DNA from: Oscillospiraceae bacterium
Lineage (GTDB): Bacteria; Bacillota; Clostridia; Oscillospirales; Oscillospiraceae
NCBI GenBank assembly: GCA_902775355.1
Contig: CACYLY010000012.1
Coordinates: 1 to 64,000 of the forward strand
Reading direction: 5' to 3'
DNA length: 64,000 bases
Position 1 is the stretch's first letter. The number at the start of each line of letters is the position of its first letter. The notes under the pieces were generated by a model. The model was not told the origin of the DNA. It ran no database searches and worked only from the letters and a program-made list of their open reading frames with translations. The translations under genes and the position numbers were made by a program. Below are positions 35,039 through 43,614 of the stretch, piece after piece.

Positions 35039-35773
35039 TTATAGATTCGGAGCGTTTGTATACTGCAGAAAAGAACTGATGAGCACCGCGGCGAGAGCGC
35101 TCTGATACCGCGGGTCGGACAGCAGCTGCAGATCTGAAAGATTGGACAGAAAACCGCACTCGACCAATATCACGGGGCAGCTCACATGAGAAGTGAGATA
35201 GAGCTCCGCCGGCGCCGGTGCGGCAACCCGGCGGTTGGTCGGCTGCAGCGCTTCCACCAGATTCCGGTGGGTCAGTTCGCCCAAGCGGCGGCTCTCCGTT
35301 CCCGAACCGTAAAGCACCTGCGCGCCGCTGGGCTGTGAGGTGAGAAAAAAATTCTGGTGAATGCTGATCAGGACGCTGTTTTCCGTTTCCTCGGCAAGAT
35401 CGGCCCGGTAGGCCAGCTCTTCCCGTTCACTGTAGCTGTCAAGCTCTGTCCTGGGGCTTTCGTCCTGCCGCGTCATGCGGGTCTCTATGCCGTAGAACGC
35501 GGCCAGCTGCTGCATTTTCAGGGCGATGGAGAGGTTCAGCTCGCTTTCCTTGACGCCGTTATACGCAATTGCGCCGCCGTCTATGCCGCCGTGGCCCGGA
35601 TCAATGACCAGAATGCCCCGATCCGCTGCGGAAAAAGCCGGCGTCCGCTTCGGGCCGAAGGCCTCGGCAAACCAGAGGGAGCCCAGCAGCAGCGCAACAG
35701 CAGCGAGCGTCGCCAGGATCCGTTTTCGCCGGAATGTCAGTCCGGCTGTTTTGCCCTGTTCTTTAGGATTCAT
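35039..35773 (-). CDS. cwlD: N-acetylmuramoyl-L-alanine amidase, CwlD-like
   Basis: A 244-aa protein with one N-terminal membrane/signal helix (about 20-37) and an amidase_3 domain. Zinc and catalytic motifs: DPGHGGIDGGA, a Glu in KESELNLS, SIHQNFF, and VECGFLSN. Length and one-helix layout match CwlD, which removes stem peptides so that muramic delta-lactam forms in spore cortex. Its place next to spoIVA supports that. In the second zinc motif the usual IHxNA is IHQNF. The ATG at 35773 follows AAGGGGGAA. Confidence 0.88.
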   Translation of the reverse strand: MNPKEQGKTAGLTFRRKRILATLAAVALLLGSLWFAEAFGPKRTPAFSAADRGILVIDPGHGGIDGGAIAYNGVKESELNLSIALKMQQLAAFYGIETRMTRQDESPRTELDSYSEREELAYRADLAEETENSVLISIHQNFFLTSQPSGAQVLYGSGTESRRLGELTHRNLVEALQPTNRRVAAPAPAELYLTSHVSCPVILVECGFLSNLSDLQLLSDPRYQSALAAVLISSFLQYTNAPNL

Positions 35774-35808
35774 TATAGACGTTCCCCCTTCCGAAGTCAA
35801 AGGGAAGA

Positions 35809-37287
35809 TCAGAGCAAAATGCAGATCAGGCCGCCGCTGCCCTCGTTGATCAGGCGCTGCAGCGTCTCCCGCAGCCGTTCCCGGGCGTTGTCCGGCAAGG
35901 ACAGGATCCTGGCGTTCAGGCTCTCCTCAGCCAGCTCGTTCAAGGACCGGCCGAAGATCTTCGATTCCCAGATACGGTTCACATCCCCGTCAAAGCCCTG
36001 CAGCAGAAAGCCCAGGATGTCTTCGGAAGCTCCGTCGCCGCCGATGTCCGGATTGACCTCGCACTCGATCTGCGTGCGCAGCAGATGGATCGCCGGCGCG
36101 CTGGCCCGCAGCTTTACCGCGTATTTCCCGCCCTGACGGACGATCTGGGGCTCTTCCATCTGCATCTCTTCCGCCGCCGGCAGAACGACCCCGTAGCCGA
36201 CAGTCCGCACGTCCTCCAGCGCGCCCCGCAGCCTCTCGTACTCCTTACGGATGCCGCACATCTCGCTCATGAGCGTCATCAGCTCCCCGTCGTTCTGTAC
36301 CGGAAGGCCGCTGCGTTCGGAGAGCAGCTGGTAATACAGCTTCCGGGGCATCTGCAGCTCGATTTCCGCCGTACCGCGTCCCAGATCCTCCCCCACCGTT
36401 CTGACGCCGGAAAGGATCTCCTCGGTTTTCAGACGTTCCAGCAGCGTACGCTGATCCCGCAGGCGTGTCAATCCTTCGCCTGCTTTTCGGATCGCTTCAT
36501 AGAGCTGCTTCTTCAGCGGCTCCTCCGCGGAGAGCGCCCGCATCCATTCCGGCAGATCAAACTGCAGCGCCCGCAGGGGGAAATCTTCCAGGATCAAGCG
36601 GAGGATCTGCACGAACTCCTGCTCCCCCATCGTCAAACAGTTGACGCAGCGGCAGCTGACCCCGTATGCCTCTTCCAGCTGTCCGGCTATTTCCCTGGCT
36701 CGCTCCCCGGCCGGCTCCGCGCTGTTCAGCAGCACCACAAAGGGCTTGCCGATCTCCTGCAGCTCTCGGATCACCCGCCGCTCCGGTTCCACATAGGCGT
36801 CCCTGGACAGATCGCAGACGCTTCCGTCGCAGGTGACCACGATCCCCACGCTGGCGTGCTCGCGGATCACCAGGGCCGTCCCTTTTTCCGCAGCTTCCGT
36901 CATGGTGACCTCATGGTCAAACCAGGGCGTCGTCACCATGCGTTCCGCTCCGTCCTCCATCTGCCCCGCGGCGCCTTCCACCATGTAGCCCACGCAGTCC
37001 ACCAGGCGGACGGACAGACTGCTGTTTTCTCCCAGTGCGATGGAGACCGGCTCTTCCGGCACGAATTTGGGCTCCGCCGTCATGATGCTGCGGCCGGAAC
37101 CGCTTTGGGGCAGTTCATCCCGCGCCCGCTGCCGACTGAAATCGTTCTCCATGGCCGGGATGACCATGGTCTCCATAAAACGCTTGATAAATGTGGATTT
37201 TCCCGTTCTGACCGGGCCGACTACGCCAAGCATGCAGGCGCCCTGGGTGCGTAGTGCCAGCTCCCGATAAATGTTGTGGTCTGTCAT
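35809..37287 (-). CDS. spoIVA: stage IV sporulation protein A
   Basis: A 492-aa ATPase that polymerises on the forespore surface to form the coat basement layer. The Walker A GPVRTGKSTFIKRF lies at about 24-37, and the C-terminal end GGLICILL is typical of SpoIVA, where it contacts SpoVM. Length is exact for the family (492 in B. subtilis). Its membrane anchor SpoVM is encoded at 47101-47175. A CATAGACT element about 40-50 bases upstream could be a sigma-E -10 box, but the -35 is weak. Confidence 0.98.
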   Translation of the reverse strand: MTDHNIYRELALRTQGACMLGVVGPVRTGKSTFIKRFMETMVIPAMENDFSRQRARDELPQSGSGRSIMTAEPKFVPEEPVSIALGENSSLSVRLVDCVGYMVEGAAGQMEDGAERMVTTPWFDHEVTMTEAAEKGTALVIREHASVGIVVTCDGSVCDLSRDAYVEPERRVIRELQEIGKPFVVLLNSAEPAGERAREIAGQLEEAYGVSCRCVNCLTMGEQEFVQILRLILEDFPLRALQFDLPEWMRALSAEEPLKKQLYEAIRKAGEGLTRLRDQRTLLERLKTEEILSGVRTVGEDLGRGTAEIELQMPRKLYYQLLSERSGLPVQNDGELMTLMSEMCGIRKEYERLRGALEDVRTVGYGVVLPAAEEMQMEEPQIVRQGGKYAVKLRASAPAIHLLRTQIECEVNPDIGGDGASEDILGFLLQGFDGDVNRIWESKIFGRSLNELAEESLNARILSLPDNARERLRETLQRLINEGSGGLICILL

Positions 37288-37370
37288 AAAAAAACGCCTC
37301 CGCTCTCATGTTCTCGCTGAAACGAGTCTATGAGGAGCGGAAGCGGGATAGAACAGGCTGCGCCTGTCTG

Positions 37371-38135
37371 TCAGAAGAAGGAGATCAGCTGATGATGCCG
37401 GCGGGAAACAAGAAAGTCCACATCGGGAAAGGCTTTCCGCAGGCGCTGGGCCAATACGGGGATCACCGGATTTTCCGTGCAGAAATGGTCCGCGTCGATA
37501 AGATTGACGCCTTCCTCCACGGCCTCCAGGAAAACATGATACTTGACGTCCGCGGTCACATAGGTGTCGCAGCCCTTTGCCAGAGCGTCCCGGAATTCGT
37601 CGCCTCCCGCGCCGCCGAGCACGCCGAGTCGGGAAACGGGCCGTCCGCCGTCCACATAGCGGAGGCCTTTTGCGTTCAATCTCTCTTTGCAGCGCTGCAG
37701 GAATTCCTTGAGCCGCATCGGCTCTGGCAGGGTCCCGACGCGGCCGCAGCCCTCGGCGTCCACCGGTCCCTCCGGTTCTGCGCCCAGCAGGCGGATCAGC
37801 ACGTCGTTGACGCCGCCCTCCGCAATGTCCAGATTGGTGTGCATGCAGATCGCGGCAAGGCCGTTTTCGGCAAGCAGCAGCGTTTTCCAGCCCGGACCTT
37901 CGCCGGTCAAGGACTTGAGCGGGTGAAAAATCAGCGGGTGGTGGGAGATGATCAGCTCCGCTCCCATCTCCATGGCCTCCCGAATCACCTCTTCGGTGAT
38001 GTCCAGGGCAAGCAGAGCCCGGTGAACAGGCTTGTCTTTCCGCCCCACCAGAAAGCCCGAGTTATCAAAATCCATCTGCAGCTCCAGAGGAGCCCAGGAC
38101 GCCAGGGTTTCAAAGATCTCCTGTACGCTTGGCAT
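37371..38135 (-). CDS. Nif3-like dinuclear metal centre protein
   Basis: A 254-aa protein of the Nif3/YqfO (DUF34) family, here the short form without the insert domain. Metal-ligand blocks: ELIISHHPLIFHPLK, MHTNLDIAEGGVND, and a late VNLIDADHFCTE. It overlaps trmK by 26 bases; the trmK-nif3 pair is conserved in Firmicutes. The family's function is not firmly settled; links to GTP cyclohydrolase-like chemistry or tRNA modification have been proposed. Confidence 0.92.
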   Translation of the reverse strand: MPSVQEIFETLASWAPLELQMDFDNSGFLVGRKDKPVHRALLALDITEEVIREAMEMGAELIISHHPLIFHPLKSLTGEGPGWKTLLLAENGLAAICMHTNLDIAEGGVNDVLIRLLGAEPEGPVDAEGCGRVGTLPEPMRLKEFLQRCKERLNAKGLRYVDGGRPVSRLGVLGGAGGDEFRDALAKGCDTYVTADVKYHVFLEAVEEGVNLIDADHFCTENPVIPVLAQRLRKAFPDVDFLVSRRHHQLISFF

Positions 38136-38805
38136 ATGCTTCCCTCTCTTTCAGTTGATCGTATACTTCCTCCATCAGGCGCAGTCTCCCCGGCTCCCTG
38201 CCGCTGTTCCGCAGGCCCCGCAGCAGCTTTGCAAACCTTTCCTGCAAAAGCCTGAGGTACTCCGGCCAGAGCGGATCCTGCTCGATCATGGAAAAGGCTC
38301 CGGTATAGAGCTCCGCGTCGCAGAGCTGCTGCAGGCCGCCGAAACGGGCGCAGAGCAGGCTGTAGATCTCCCCTCCGTCGGAAACAAGCTGTTCCCGTTC
38401 TATGGAATAGCCGTTATTCGTAAGCCAATAGCGCAGCACCTCTCCTCGGGTCATGGGCTGTAGAAGCAAAGAATAGCGCGGGTCCATGGTCCACTCCGCC
38501 CGATCCAGGATGCCGCAGATCGTATCTCCGCCCATGCCGGCGATGACGAGGGTGTCCACCCGTTCCGGTTCGCAGAGATCCAGCCCGTCACAGAGCAGAA
38601 AGGCGATCCGCTCTTCCAGGCCCGCCTCCCGGGCGCTGCGGCGGGCGGCCGCCAGGGGACCCTCTCTGATATCCGAGGCAAAGAGAGCGCCGGGATAGCC
38701 GTGCCTGGCCAGGGAAACCGGCAGATAACCGTGATCCGTTCCCACATCGACAAGACCGATCCCGGGCTTTACCAGCGCTTCAATGGCCTGCAGACGCTTG
38801 TTCAT
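38110..38805 (-). CDS. trmK: tRNA (adenine(22)-N1)-methyltransferase
   Basis: A 231-aa Rossmann-fold methyltransferase (TrmK/YqfN) that makes m1A22 in tRNA from S-adenosylmethionine. The SAM site reads LVDVGTDHGYLP near the start, and VIAGMGGDTI is the family catalytic/SAM block. It overlaps nif3 by 26 bases. Confidence 0.94.
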   Translation of the reverse strand: MNKRLQAIEALVKPGIGLVDVGTDHGYLPVSLARHGYPGALFASDIREGPLAAARRSAREAGLEERIAFLLCDGLDLCEPERVDTLVIAGMGGDTICGILDRAEWTMDPRYSLLLQPMTRGEVLRYWLTNNGYSIEREQLVSDGGEIYSLLCARFGGLQQLCDAELYTGAFSMIEQDPLWPEYLRLLQERFAKLLRGLRNSGREPGRLRLMEEVYDQLKEREAYAKRTGDL

Positions 38806-38826
38806 AGCAGCTCCTAATCGACGCGC

Positions 38827-39027
38827 TCAGAGCGTCTTCAGATACTTGGCCAGATACTCCAGAAACTCATCCGGATCCACGCCGTGGGCGGCGCAGGCCT
38901 CTTCCACCGTCTCTCCGCTGGCCATGGCGCAGCCGATGCAGTGCATGCCGATCTCCATAAAGGCCGGCATGGCTTCCGGGCAGTTGGCAACGATATCGCC
39001 GATCACAGTCTCTCTGGTAATCTCCAT
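38827..39027 (-). CDS. DUF1858 domain protein
   Basis: A 66-aa protein that is a single DUF1858 domain (ScdA/hybrid-cluster-protein N-terminal-like), with the Cys pair HCIGCA at residues 29-34. Such domains are thought to take part in redox or Fe-S related reactions. Strong AGGAGG before the ATG. It lies behind a terminator and ahead of trmK. Confidence 0.9.
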   Translation of the reverse strand: MEITRETVIGDIVANCPEAMPAFMEIGMHCIGCAMASGETVEEACAAHGVDPDEFLEYLAKYLKTL

Positions 39028-39053
39028 TTTGTTTTCCTCCTTTTGGATAAAGA

Positions 39054-39083
39054 AAAAGTGGGACGCTCAAAGCATCCCACTTT
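39054..39083 (-). terminator. terminator after the zinc-ribbon gene
   Basis: AAAGTGGGA pairs with TCCCACTTT on the minus strand, followed by T's. Confidence 0.8.
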
Positions 39084-39096
39084 CCTGTCAGGCGGT

Positions 39097-39354
39097 TCAG
39101 GCCTGCTCTCTCATCTTAGCAAAGCACTCGCTGCAGTAGACGGGACGATCGGACTTGGGCTCAAAGGGAACCTTGGCCTCGCCGCCGCAGGCATCCCGGG
39201 GACCGCGGGCCGCGTTCTTGCGAGCGTCACGGCAGGGCTTGCAGCGCTGAGGCTCGTTCTGGAAGCCGCGCTCCGCGTAGAACTCCTGCTCACCGGCGGT
39301 GAAAACGAACTCTTTACCGCACTCTTTGCATACTAAGGTCTTGTCTTCGTACAT
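39097..39354 (-). CDS. small zinc-ribbon protein
   Basis: An 85-aa protein with two cysteine pairs, CKECGKEF near the start and CKPC in the middle, plus a third pair (CSEC) near the end. It matches the probable zinc-binding family often found in Clostridia (FxAGEQEFYAERGF signature seen here as FTAGEQEFYAERGF). Function unknown. Lies directly after sigH. Confidence 0.88.
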   Translation of the reverse strand: MYEDKTLVCKECGKEFVFTAGEQEFYAERGFQNEPQRCKPCRDARKNAARGPRDACGGEAKVPFEPKSDRPVYCSECFAKMREQA

Positions 39355-39402
39355 TTTGGAATCCTCTCTTTTGATAGTTGCCTTTATCGGCTGTATTTGC
39401 GA

Positions 39403-40020
39403 TCAGCTCACGCTGATATCGCCGGGGTGAAGGGAATGCGCCAGCTTGCGCCGGATCCGCTGCACAGCGTTGTCCACCGCCTTTTCGTCCTTTTTCAGGA
39501 TCTGGGCGATGTTCCGATAGGAAAGCCCGTCCAGGTACAGATCCAGGACACGCTTTTCCATGGGAGACAAGCACTGGGCAAACAGTGTTTTCAGCTCTTC
39601 CTTGCTCTCTCTGGCCAGAACCAAATCCTCCGGGCTGCGGCGAAACAATTCCGGTGCTGCCGATAACTGCGAACTGGGATCGTCGGAGAGTTGCTCAAGG
39701 GGCATGCTGTCGTTCAAAGGTTGATGCTTTTGGCGGGAAGCGGTTTTTACGGCGGAATACAGTTTCATGCGGATGCAGTGCTCCGCAAAGCTTCGAAAAC
39801 TGACGCCCAGGGAAGGGTCAAACTCACGGATCGCGGAAAGCAAACCAAACATGCCTTCCTGACTGAGATCCTCACTGTCCCCTCCCGCGAGGAACAATGG
39901 GCGCGCACAGGCCCGTACCAACTGCATATAGCGAGTTGCCAGGCTCTCTTCCGCAGCCCTGTCGCCCTGGACGGCGAGGCGCTGCAGATCATTGTCACTC
40001 AGGTCAAACAATTCACGCAT
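39403..40020 (-). CDS. sigH: RNA polymerase sigma-H factor
   Basis: A 205-aa sigma-70 family factor matching Spo0H. Region 2 has SEDLSQEGMFGLLSAIREFD, and TASRQKHQPLND is typical of sigma-H. Region 4 ends with YLDGLSYRNIAQILKKDEKAVDNAVQRIRRKL. Sigma-H directs transition-state and early sporulation genes. It is single, with a strong sigma-A promoter, and not in the rpmG-secE-nusG context of Bacillus. Confidence 0.93.
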   Translation of the reverse strand: MRELFDLSDNDLQRLAVQGDRAAEESLATRYMQLVRACARPLFLAGGDSEDLSQEGMFGLLSAIREFDPSLGVSFRSFAEHCIRMKLYSAVKTASRQKHQPLNDSMPLEQLSDDPSSQLSAAPELFRRSPEDLVLARESKEELKTLFAQCLSPMEKRVLDLYLDGLSYRNIAQILKKDEKAVDNAVQRIRRKLAHSLHPGDISVS

Positions 40021-40052
40021 CGTATCTGCATCTCTCTAAACATACAAGGTAT

Positions 40053-40080
40053 ATTATAGCGAATGATCGATTAAAGTCAA
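40053..40080 (-). promoter_or_regulatory. promoter of sigH
   Basis: TTGACT (40075-40080), 16-base spacer, perfect TATAAT (40053-40058) on the minus strand. Confidence 0.75.
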
Positions 40081-40119
40081 TATTTTTTTCACATTTTTCC
40101 CATGAAAACTTCTATTTTT

Positions 40120-41157
40120 TTACAGGTCGAACTGCTGCTGCCCCATAGGAGTGATGCCGAGATGTTCATAGGCGCGGCGGGTCACGCAGCGCCCTCTCGG
40201 CGTGCGGGTAAGAAAGCCCTGCTGCAGAAGATAGGGTTCATACATGTCCTCCAGGGTGACCGCTTCCTCGTTGATGGTGGCGGCCAGCGTGTCCAGTCCC
40301 ACAGGGCCGCCGTTATAGTACTCGATGATGCTGCGCAGCATCCGGCGGTCCAGCGCGTCCAGCCCCAGCTTGTCAACCTCCAGGCGGCTCAGAGCCCGAT
40401 CGGCCACTTCCCGGGTGATGACGCCGTCCGCCTGGACCTGGGCAAAGTCCCGGACCCGGCGGAGCAGCCGGTTGGCGATTCGAGGCGTGCCTCTGGAGCG
40501 GGAGGCGATCTCCAGGGCGCCGTCCTGCTCGATCTCCACGTTCAGGATGCCAGCGGAGCGGCAGACGATCCGCTGCAGCTCCTGGGGCGTGTAGAGCTCC
40601 AGACGCAGCGCAACGCCGAAACGGTCCCGCAGAGGGGCGGTGAGCTGGCCGGAGCGGGTAGTGGCGCCGATCAGCGTAAAGCGCGGCAGATCCAGGTGGA
40701 TGGAGTTGGCAGAGGGCCCCTTCCCCAGGATGATGTCGATGGCGAAATCCTCCATGGCGGGATAGAGGATCTCCTCATAGGCCCGGTTCAGCCGGTGGAT
40801 CTCGTCCACAAAGAGGATATCCCCCTCGTTGAGATTGGTCAGCATGGCAACCAGGTCGCCGGGCTTTTCGATGGCCGGGCCGGAGGTAATTCGCATATTG
40901 ACGCCCATTTCATTGGCGATCACCGCCGCCAGCGTGGTTTTGCCAAGGCCCGGGGGGCCGTGGAGCAGCACATGATCCAGGGGCTCCCGCCGCATCTTGG
41001 CGGCGTTGATGAAGACCTCCAGATTGCCCTTTGCCTTCTCCTGACCGATATACTCCGTCAGGGTCCTGGGGCGCAGAGAGCCCTCCGCCTGGTCCTCCGG
41101 CAGACTGACCGTGGTGGTCAGCACCTCGCCGGTATCTTCGGAAAAGTTGATACTCAT
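40120..41157 (-). CDS. ruvB: Holliday junction DNA helicase RuvB
   Basis: A 345-aa AAA+ motor that drives branch migration with RuvA. Walker [12 protein letters not shown] near residue 65, Walker B DEIHRLNR, sensor [10 protein letters not shown], and the C-terminal winged helix with PRGR. Last gene of ruvC-ruvA-ruvB. A GC-rich nested palindrome lies between ruvA and ruvB. Confidence 0.98.
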   Translation of the reverse strand: MSINFSEDTGEVLTTTVSLPEDQAEGSLRPRTLTEYIGQEKAKGNLEVFINAAKMRREPLDHVLLHGPPGLGKTTLAAVIANEMGVNMRITSGPAIEKPGDLVAMLTNLNEGDILFVDEIHRLNRAYEEILYPAMEDFAIDIILGKGPSANSIHLDLPRFTLIGATTRSGQLTAPLRDRFGVALRLELYTPQELQRIVCRSAGILNVEIEQDGALEIASRSRGTPRIANRLLRRVRDFAQVQADGVITREVADRALSRLEVDKLGLDALDRRMLRSIIEYYNGGPVGLDTLAATINEEAVTLEDMYEPYLLQQGFLTRTPRGRCVTRRAYEHLGITPMGQQQFDL

Positions 41158-41175
41158 TTGATTCTGTTCCTCTTG

Positions 41176-41245
41176 CAGGGGAGGGGCTTGCCCCTCCCTT
41201 AATCATAAAGCGTCTTCGCCTCAGGAGGGGCAAGCCCCTCCCCTG
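41176..41245. repeat. nested inverted repeat between ruvA and ruvB
   Basis: A 22-base arm (41176-41197, core GAGGGGCTTGCCCCTC) is repeated exactly in inverse orientation at 41224-41245, with 26 bases between. Each arm is itself nearly palindromic. It could fold in RNA as one long stem or as two short hairpins. Confidence 0.85.
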
Positions 41246-41249
41246 TTCT

Positions 41250-41858
41250 CTATTTCACCATTTGCTTTAAAACGGCTTTGATGATCTGCTGGGCGTCCAT
41301 GCCGCTGCAGTCCATCTTCTTGAGCACAGGCCCCAGCTCCGCGCTGGAATAGCCCAGGACCGCCAGGCCCGCCATGGCGTCGCTCAAGGCCTTGTTCTCC
41401 CCCGCCGGCTGAGCGGGAGACGCGGCAGCGGGCATGCTCCAGTCCGTCACGCCCAGATCCTTGCCGATCTTGTCCTTCAGCTCCAGGATCACCCGCTGGG
41501 CGATCTTCTTGCCGATGCCGGGCGCCACGGTCAGGGCTTTCACATCGTCGTTGAGGATCGCCATCGCCAGGCTCTCCGGACTGTTGCAGCTGAGGATCGA
41601 GAGAGCCGCCTTGGGGCCGATGCCGGAGACGGCGATCAGCATCTCAAAGCAGCGGCGCTCGCTCTTCTCATAGAAGCCGAAAAGATCGAAATTCGTCTCC
41701 CCGATGCTCTCAGTGACGTACAGCTTGACCTTTTCGCCGATCTTCAGGCGGCTCTGGGTGTTGAGCGTGACGTTCAGGCCGAAGCCCAGCCCTCCGCAGT
41801 CCAGCACGGCCAGGTTCTGCCCCAGCTCCGCCACGGTTCCTTCTATGTGGTAGAACAT
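41250..41858 (-). CDS. ruvA: Holliday junction DNA helicase RuvA
   Basis: A 202-aa protein that binds the four-way junction and targets RuvB. OB-fold start MFYHIEGTVAEL, helix-hairpin-helix repeats (AVSGIGPKAALSIL and TVAPGIGKKIAQRVI), and the C-terminal RuvB-contact domain. The ATG at 41858 follows GAGGAGG. It overlaps ruvC by 16 bases. Confidence 0.97.
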   Translation of the reverse strand: MFYHIEGTVAELGQNLAVLDCGGLGFGLNVTLNTQSRLKIGEKVKLYVTESIGETNFDLFGFYEKSERRCFEMLIAVSGIGPKAALSILSCNSPESLAMAILNDDVKALTVAPGIGKKIAQRVILELKDKIGKDLGVTDWSMPAAASPAQPAGENKALSDAMAGLAVLGYSSAELGPVLKKMDCSGMDAQQIIKAVLKQMVK

Positions 41859-42355
41859 TCGTTGTTTCCTCCTCGATTGAGCAAGCTGGTGGAGCTTCTG
41901 GCATGGCAGAGAGCCAGGGCCACCGCGTCCGCCGCGTCGTCCGGCTTGGGGGGCGCGGGCAGGTTGCACAAGCGCTTGACCATGTCCATCACCTGCTTCT
42001 TCTCCGCCCGACCGTAGCCCACCACGGACTGCTTGACCTGCAGCGGCGTGTACTCAAAGATCTGCACCCCGGCCAGGCGGCAGGCCAGCAGGATCACGCC
42101 CCTGGCATGGGCCACGGCGATGCCGGTGGTGATATTGGTATTGAAGAACAGCTCCTCCACGCTCACCGCGTCCGGCTTGAAGAGAGCCAGAAGATCCTCC
42201 ATATCGCGGAAGATCTGCTCCAGACGGCTGGACAGGCTGGTGTGCGCCGGCGTGGTGATAACGCCGCATTTGAGCAGGCTCATTCGGTTTTTCTCCGAAT
42301 CGACCACCCCGAAGCCGATGGTGGCCACACCCGGATCAATGCCCAGAATACGCAT
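41843..42355 (-). CDS. ruvC: Holliday junction resolvase RuvC
   Basis: A 170-aa endonuclease with RNase-H fold. The catalytic acidic residues are visible in ILGIDPGVATIGFG (Asp), VEELFF (Glu), and the late DDAADAVALALCH (Asp). The ATG at 42355 follows GGAG. First gene of ruvCAB. Confidence 0.97.
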   Translation of the reverse strand: MRILGIDPGVATIGFGVVDSEKNRMSLLKCGVITTPAHTSLSSRLEQIFRDMEDLLALFKPDAVSVEELFFNTNITTGIAVAHARGVILLACRLAGVQIFEYTPLQVKQSVVGYGRAEKKQVMDMVKRLCNLPAPPKPDDAADAVALALCHARSSTSLLNRGGNNECSTT

Positions 42356-42374
42356 AGAATCAACTCCAAAGCGT

Positions 42375-42403
42375 ATTTTACCATAATCCGCTTTTTCACG
42401 CAA
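42375..42403 (-). promoter_or_regulatory. promoter of ruvCAB
   Basis: TTGCGT (42398-42403), 17-base spacer, TAAAAT (42375-42380) on the minus strand. Confidence 0.55.
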
Positions 42404-42413
42404 CAGCGGAAAT

Positions 42414-42447
42414 AGAAAAAAGCGGAGCCGGTCGTTTCCGGCTCCGA
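42414..42447 (-). terminator. terminator of the CPBP gene
   Basis: CGGAGCCGG pairs with CCGGCTCCG; the minus strand continues with a T run. Confidence 0.85.
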
Positions 42448-42457
42448 GGCAAGCTGT

Positions 42458-43366
42458 TCACAGCGCCGCTTTCTTCTTTTCTCCGTAAAAGATCAGGCCA
42501 GCGCACAGGAGGACATAAAGGATGACTCCCGTCAAGCTCCCCTCCACGCCGAAAACCGCGTCATAAAACGGACTGCTTGTCGCAGCCTCCAGGTGCAGGA
42601 ACGAGCCCTGGGACACAATGCCGGAATTGGGCAGGCCGAACAGAAAATTCTGGGTAAAGTTCCAGGAAGTATGGATCGCGATGCACAGCCATAGACTGTC
42701 CAGATAATAGACGATCAGGCTGCAGAAAAGCCCGTACAGAATGATCATCAGCATGGACAGCACGGTGATCCCGGGATTCATCAGATGCAGCGCTCCGAAA
42801 AACACCGAGTTGACCGCTATGGCCACCCAAATGGGATAGCGCTCCCGCAAAGCCCCCATCATATACCCGCGAGTAACAAGCTCTTCCGCGCCGGACTGAA
42901 TGCACACGCACAGCAGCGCACACAGGAGATAGAGGAATTCAAACCGTCCCACGGACAAGTCCAGATCTCCGTGGAGCCAGGCCAGCAGGATAAGGAAAGC
43001 GTTCATTCCAAAGCCGAGCAGCAGGCCCAGGAAGAACATTTTCCAGGTATTCCCCTTTTGTCCGCCGTTCTTGGAACAGCCGAAAGAGCGAAAGGTCGGC
43101 TTTTCAAAGAGTCCGCAGTAGAGAAGAACAAGAACTACGATCCCGAAAAAAGCCAGATACATGAACAAAAACGAAAGCGCGCCGCTGATCGGGATCTTAT
43201 TCAGGAGCAATACACCCTGTACCAGTCCCAAAACATAGCCGCCAAAACCTTGTCCAAACAGGACCATGGCAAAGGCAATCGCCGCAACTACCAGGAAAAA
43301 ATGGCGTTTCAGCCTCGTTTTTGACTCATTTCCCGTCGGCGGAACGGTACGATCCATCTCATTCAT
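42458..43366 (-). CDS. CPBP family intramembrane metalloprotease
   Basis: A 302-aa membrane protein with about eight helices. The CPBP/CAAX-protease motifs are seen in order: SGAEELVTRGYMMG (EExxxR), FGALHL (His) and HTSWNFTQN (His, Asn). Such proteins cut small prenylated or bacteriocin-type substrates, or serve in immunity; the substrate here is unknown. The ATG follows GAGGAGG. A palindrome with CsoR-like half-sites lies about 110-140 bases upstream. Confidence 0.9.
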   Translation of the reverse strand: MNEMDRTVPPTGNESKTRLKRHFFLVVAAIAFAMVLFGQGFGGYVLGLVQGVLLLNKIPISGALSFLFMYLAFFGIVVLVLLYCGLFEKPTFRSFGCSKNGGQKGNTWKMFFLGLLLGFGMNAFLILLAWLHGDLDLSVGRFEFLYLLCALLCVCIQSGAEELVTRGYMMGALRERYPIWVAIAVNSVFFGALHLMNPGITVLSMLMIILYGLFCSLIVYYLDSLWLCIAIHTSWNFTQNFLFGLPNSGIVSQGSFLHLEAATSSPFYDAVFGVEGSLTGVILYVLLCAGLIFYGEKKKAAL

Positions 43367-43398
43367 GTTTGTCTCCTCCTCAATGGAACTCTTAAAGT

Positions 43399-43427
43399 AT
43401 TATCTGGCAAATGCAAAGAAAAGTCAA
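43399..43427 (-). promoter_or_regulatory. promoter of the CPBP gene
   Basis: TTGACT (43422-43427), 17-base spacer, GATAAT (43399-43404) on the minus strand. Confidence 0.65.
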
Positions 43428-43476
43428 GCGCCTCGAAGCTTCTCTGCTGACTTGCTTTCGGACAGACAAACTTCCG

Positions 43477-43524
43477 CCGCGCATATACCCTCATGGGGTA
43501 TATGCGCGGGCGCAGGGGGTATAT
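43477..43524. promoter_or_regulatory. palindrome with CsoR/CstR-like half-sites
   Basis: CCGCGCATATACCC (43477-43490) and GGGTATATGCGCGG (43496-43509) form a perfect 14-base inverted repeat. The core ATACCC-TCATG-GGGTAT resembles operators of the CsoR/CstR/RcnR family. A third half-site, GGGGGTATA, follows at about 43515-43523. It lies upstream of the CPBP promoter. No csoR gene is in the window. Confidence 0.45.
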
Positions 43525-43556
43525 TGTCCGCCGTTCCCTTCCCTTCTCTTGAAATG

Positions 43557-43590
43557 CAAAAAGCCTCTCCCGCACTTAACGGGAGAGGCA
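43557..43590 (-). terminator. terminator of the VanZ gene
   Basis: GCCTCTCCCG pairs with CGGGAGAGGC, with a T run on the minus strand. Confidence 0.85.
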
Positions 43591-43614
43591 TACCAAAAAG
43601 TGATGATTCCCTTT

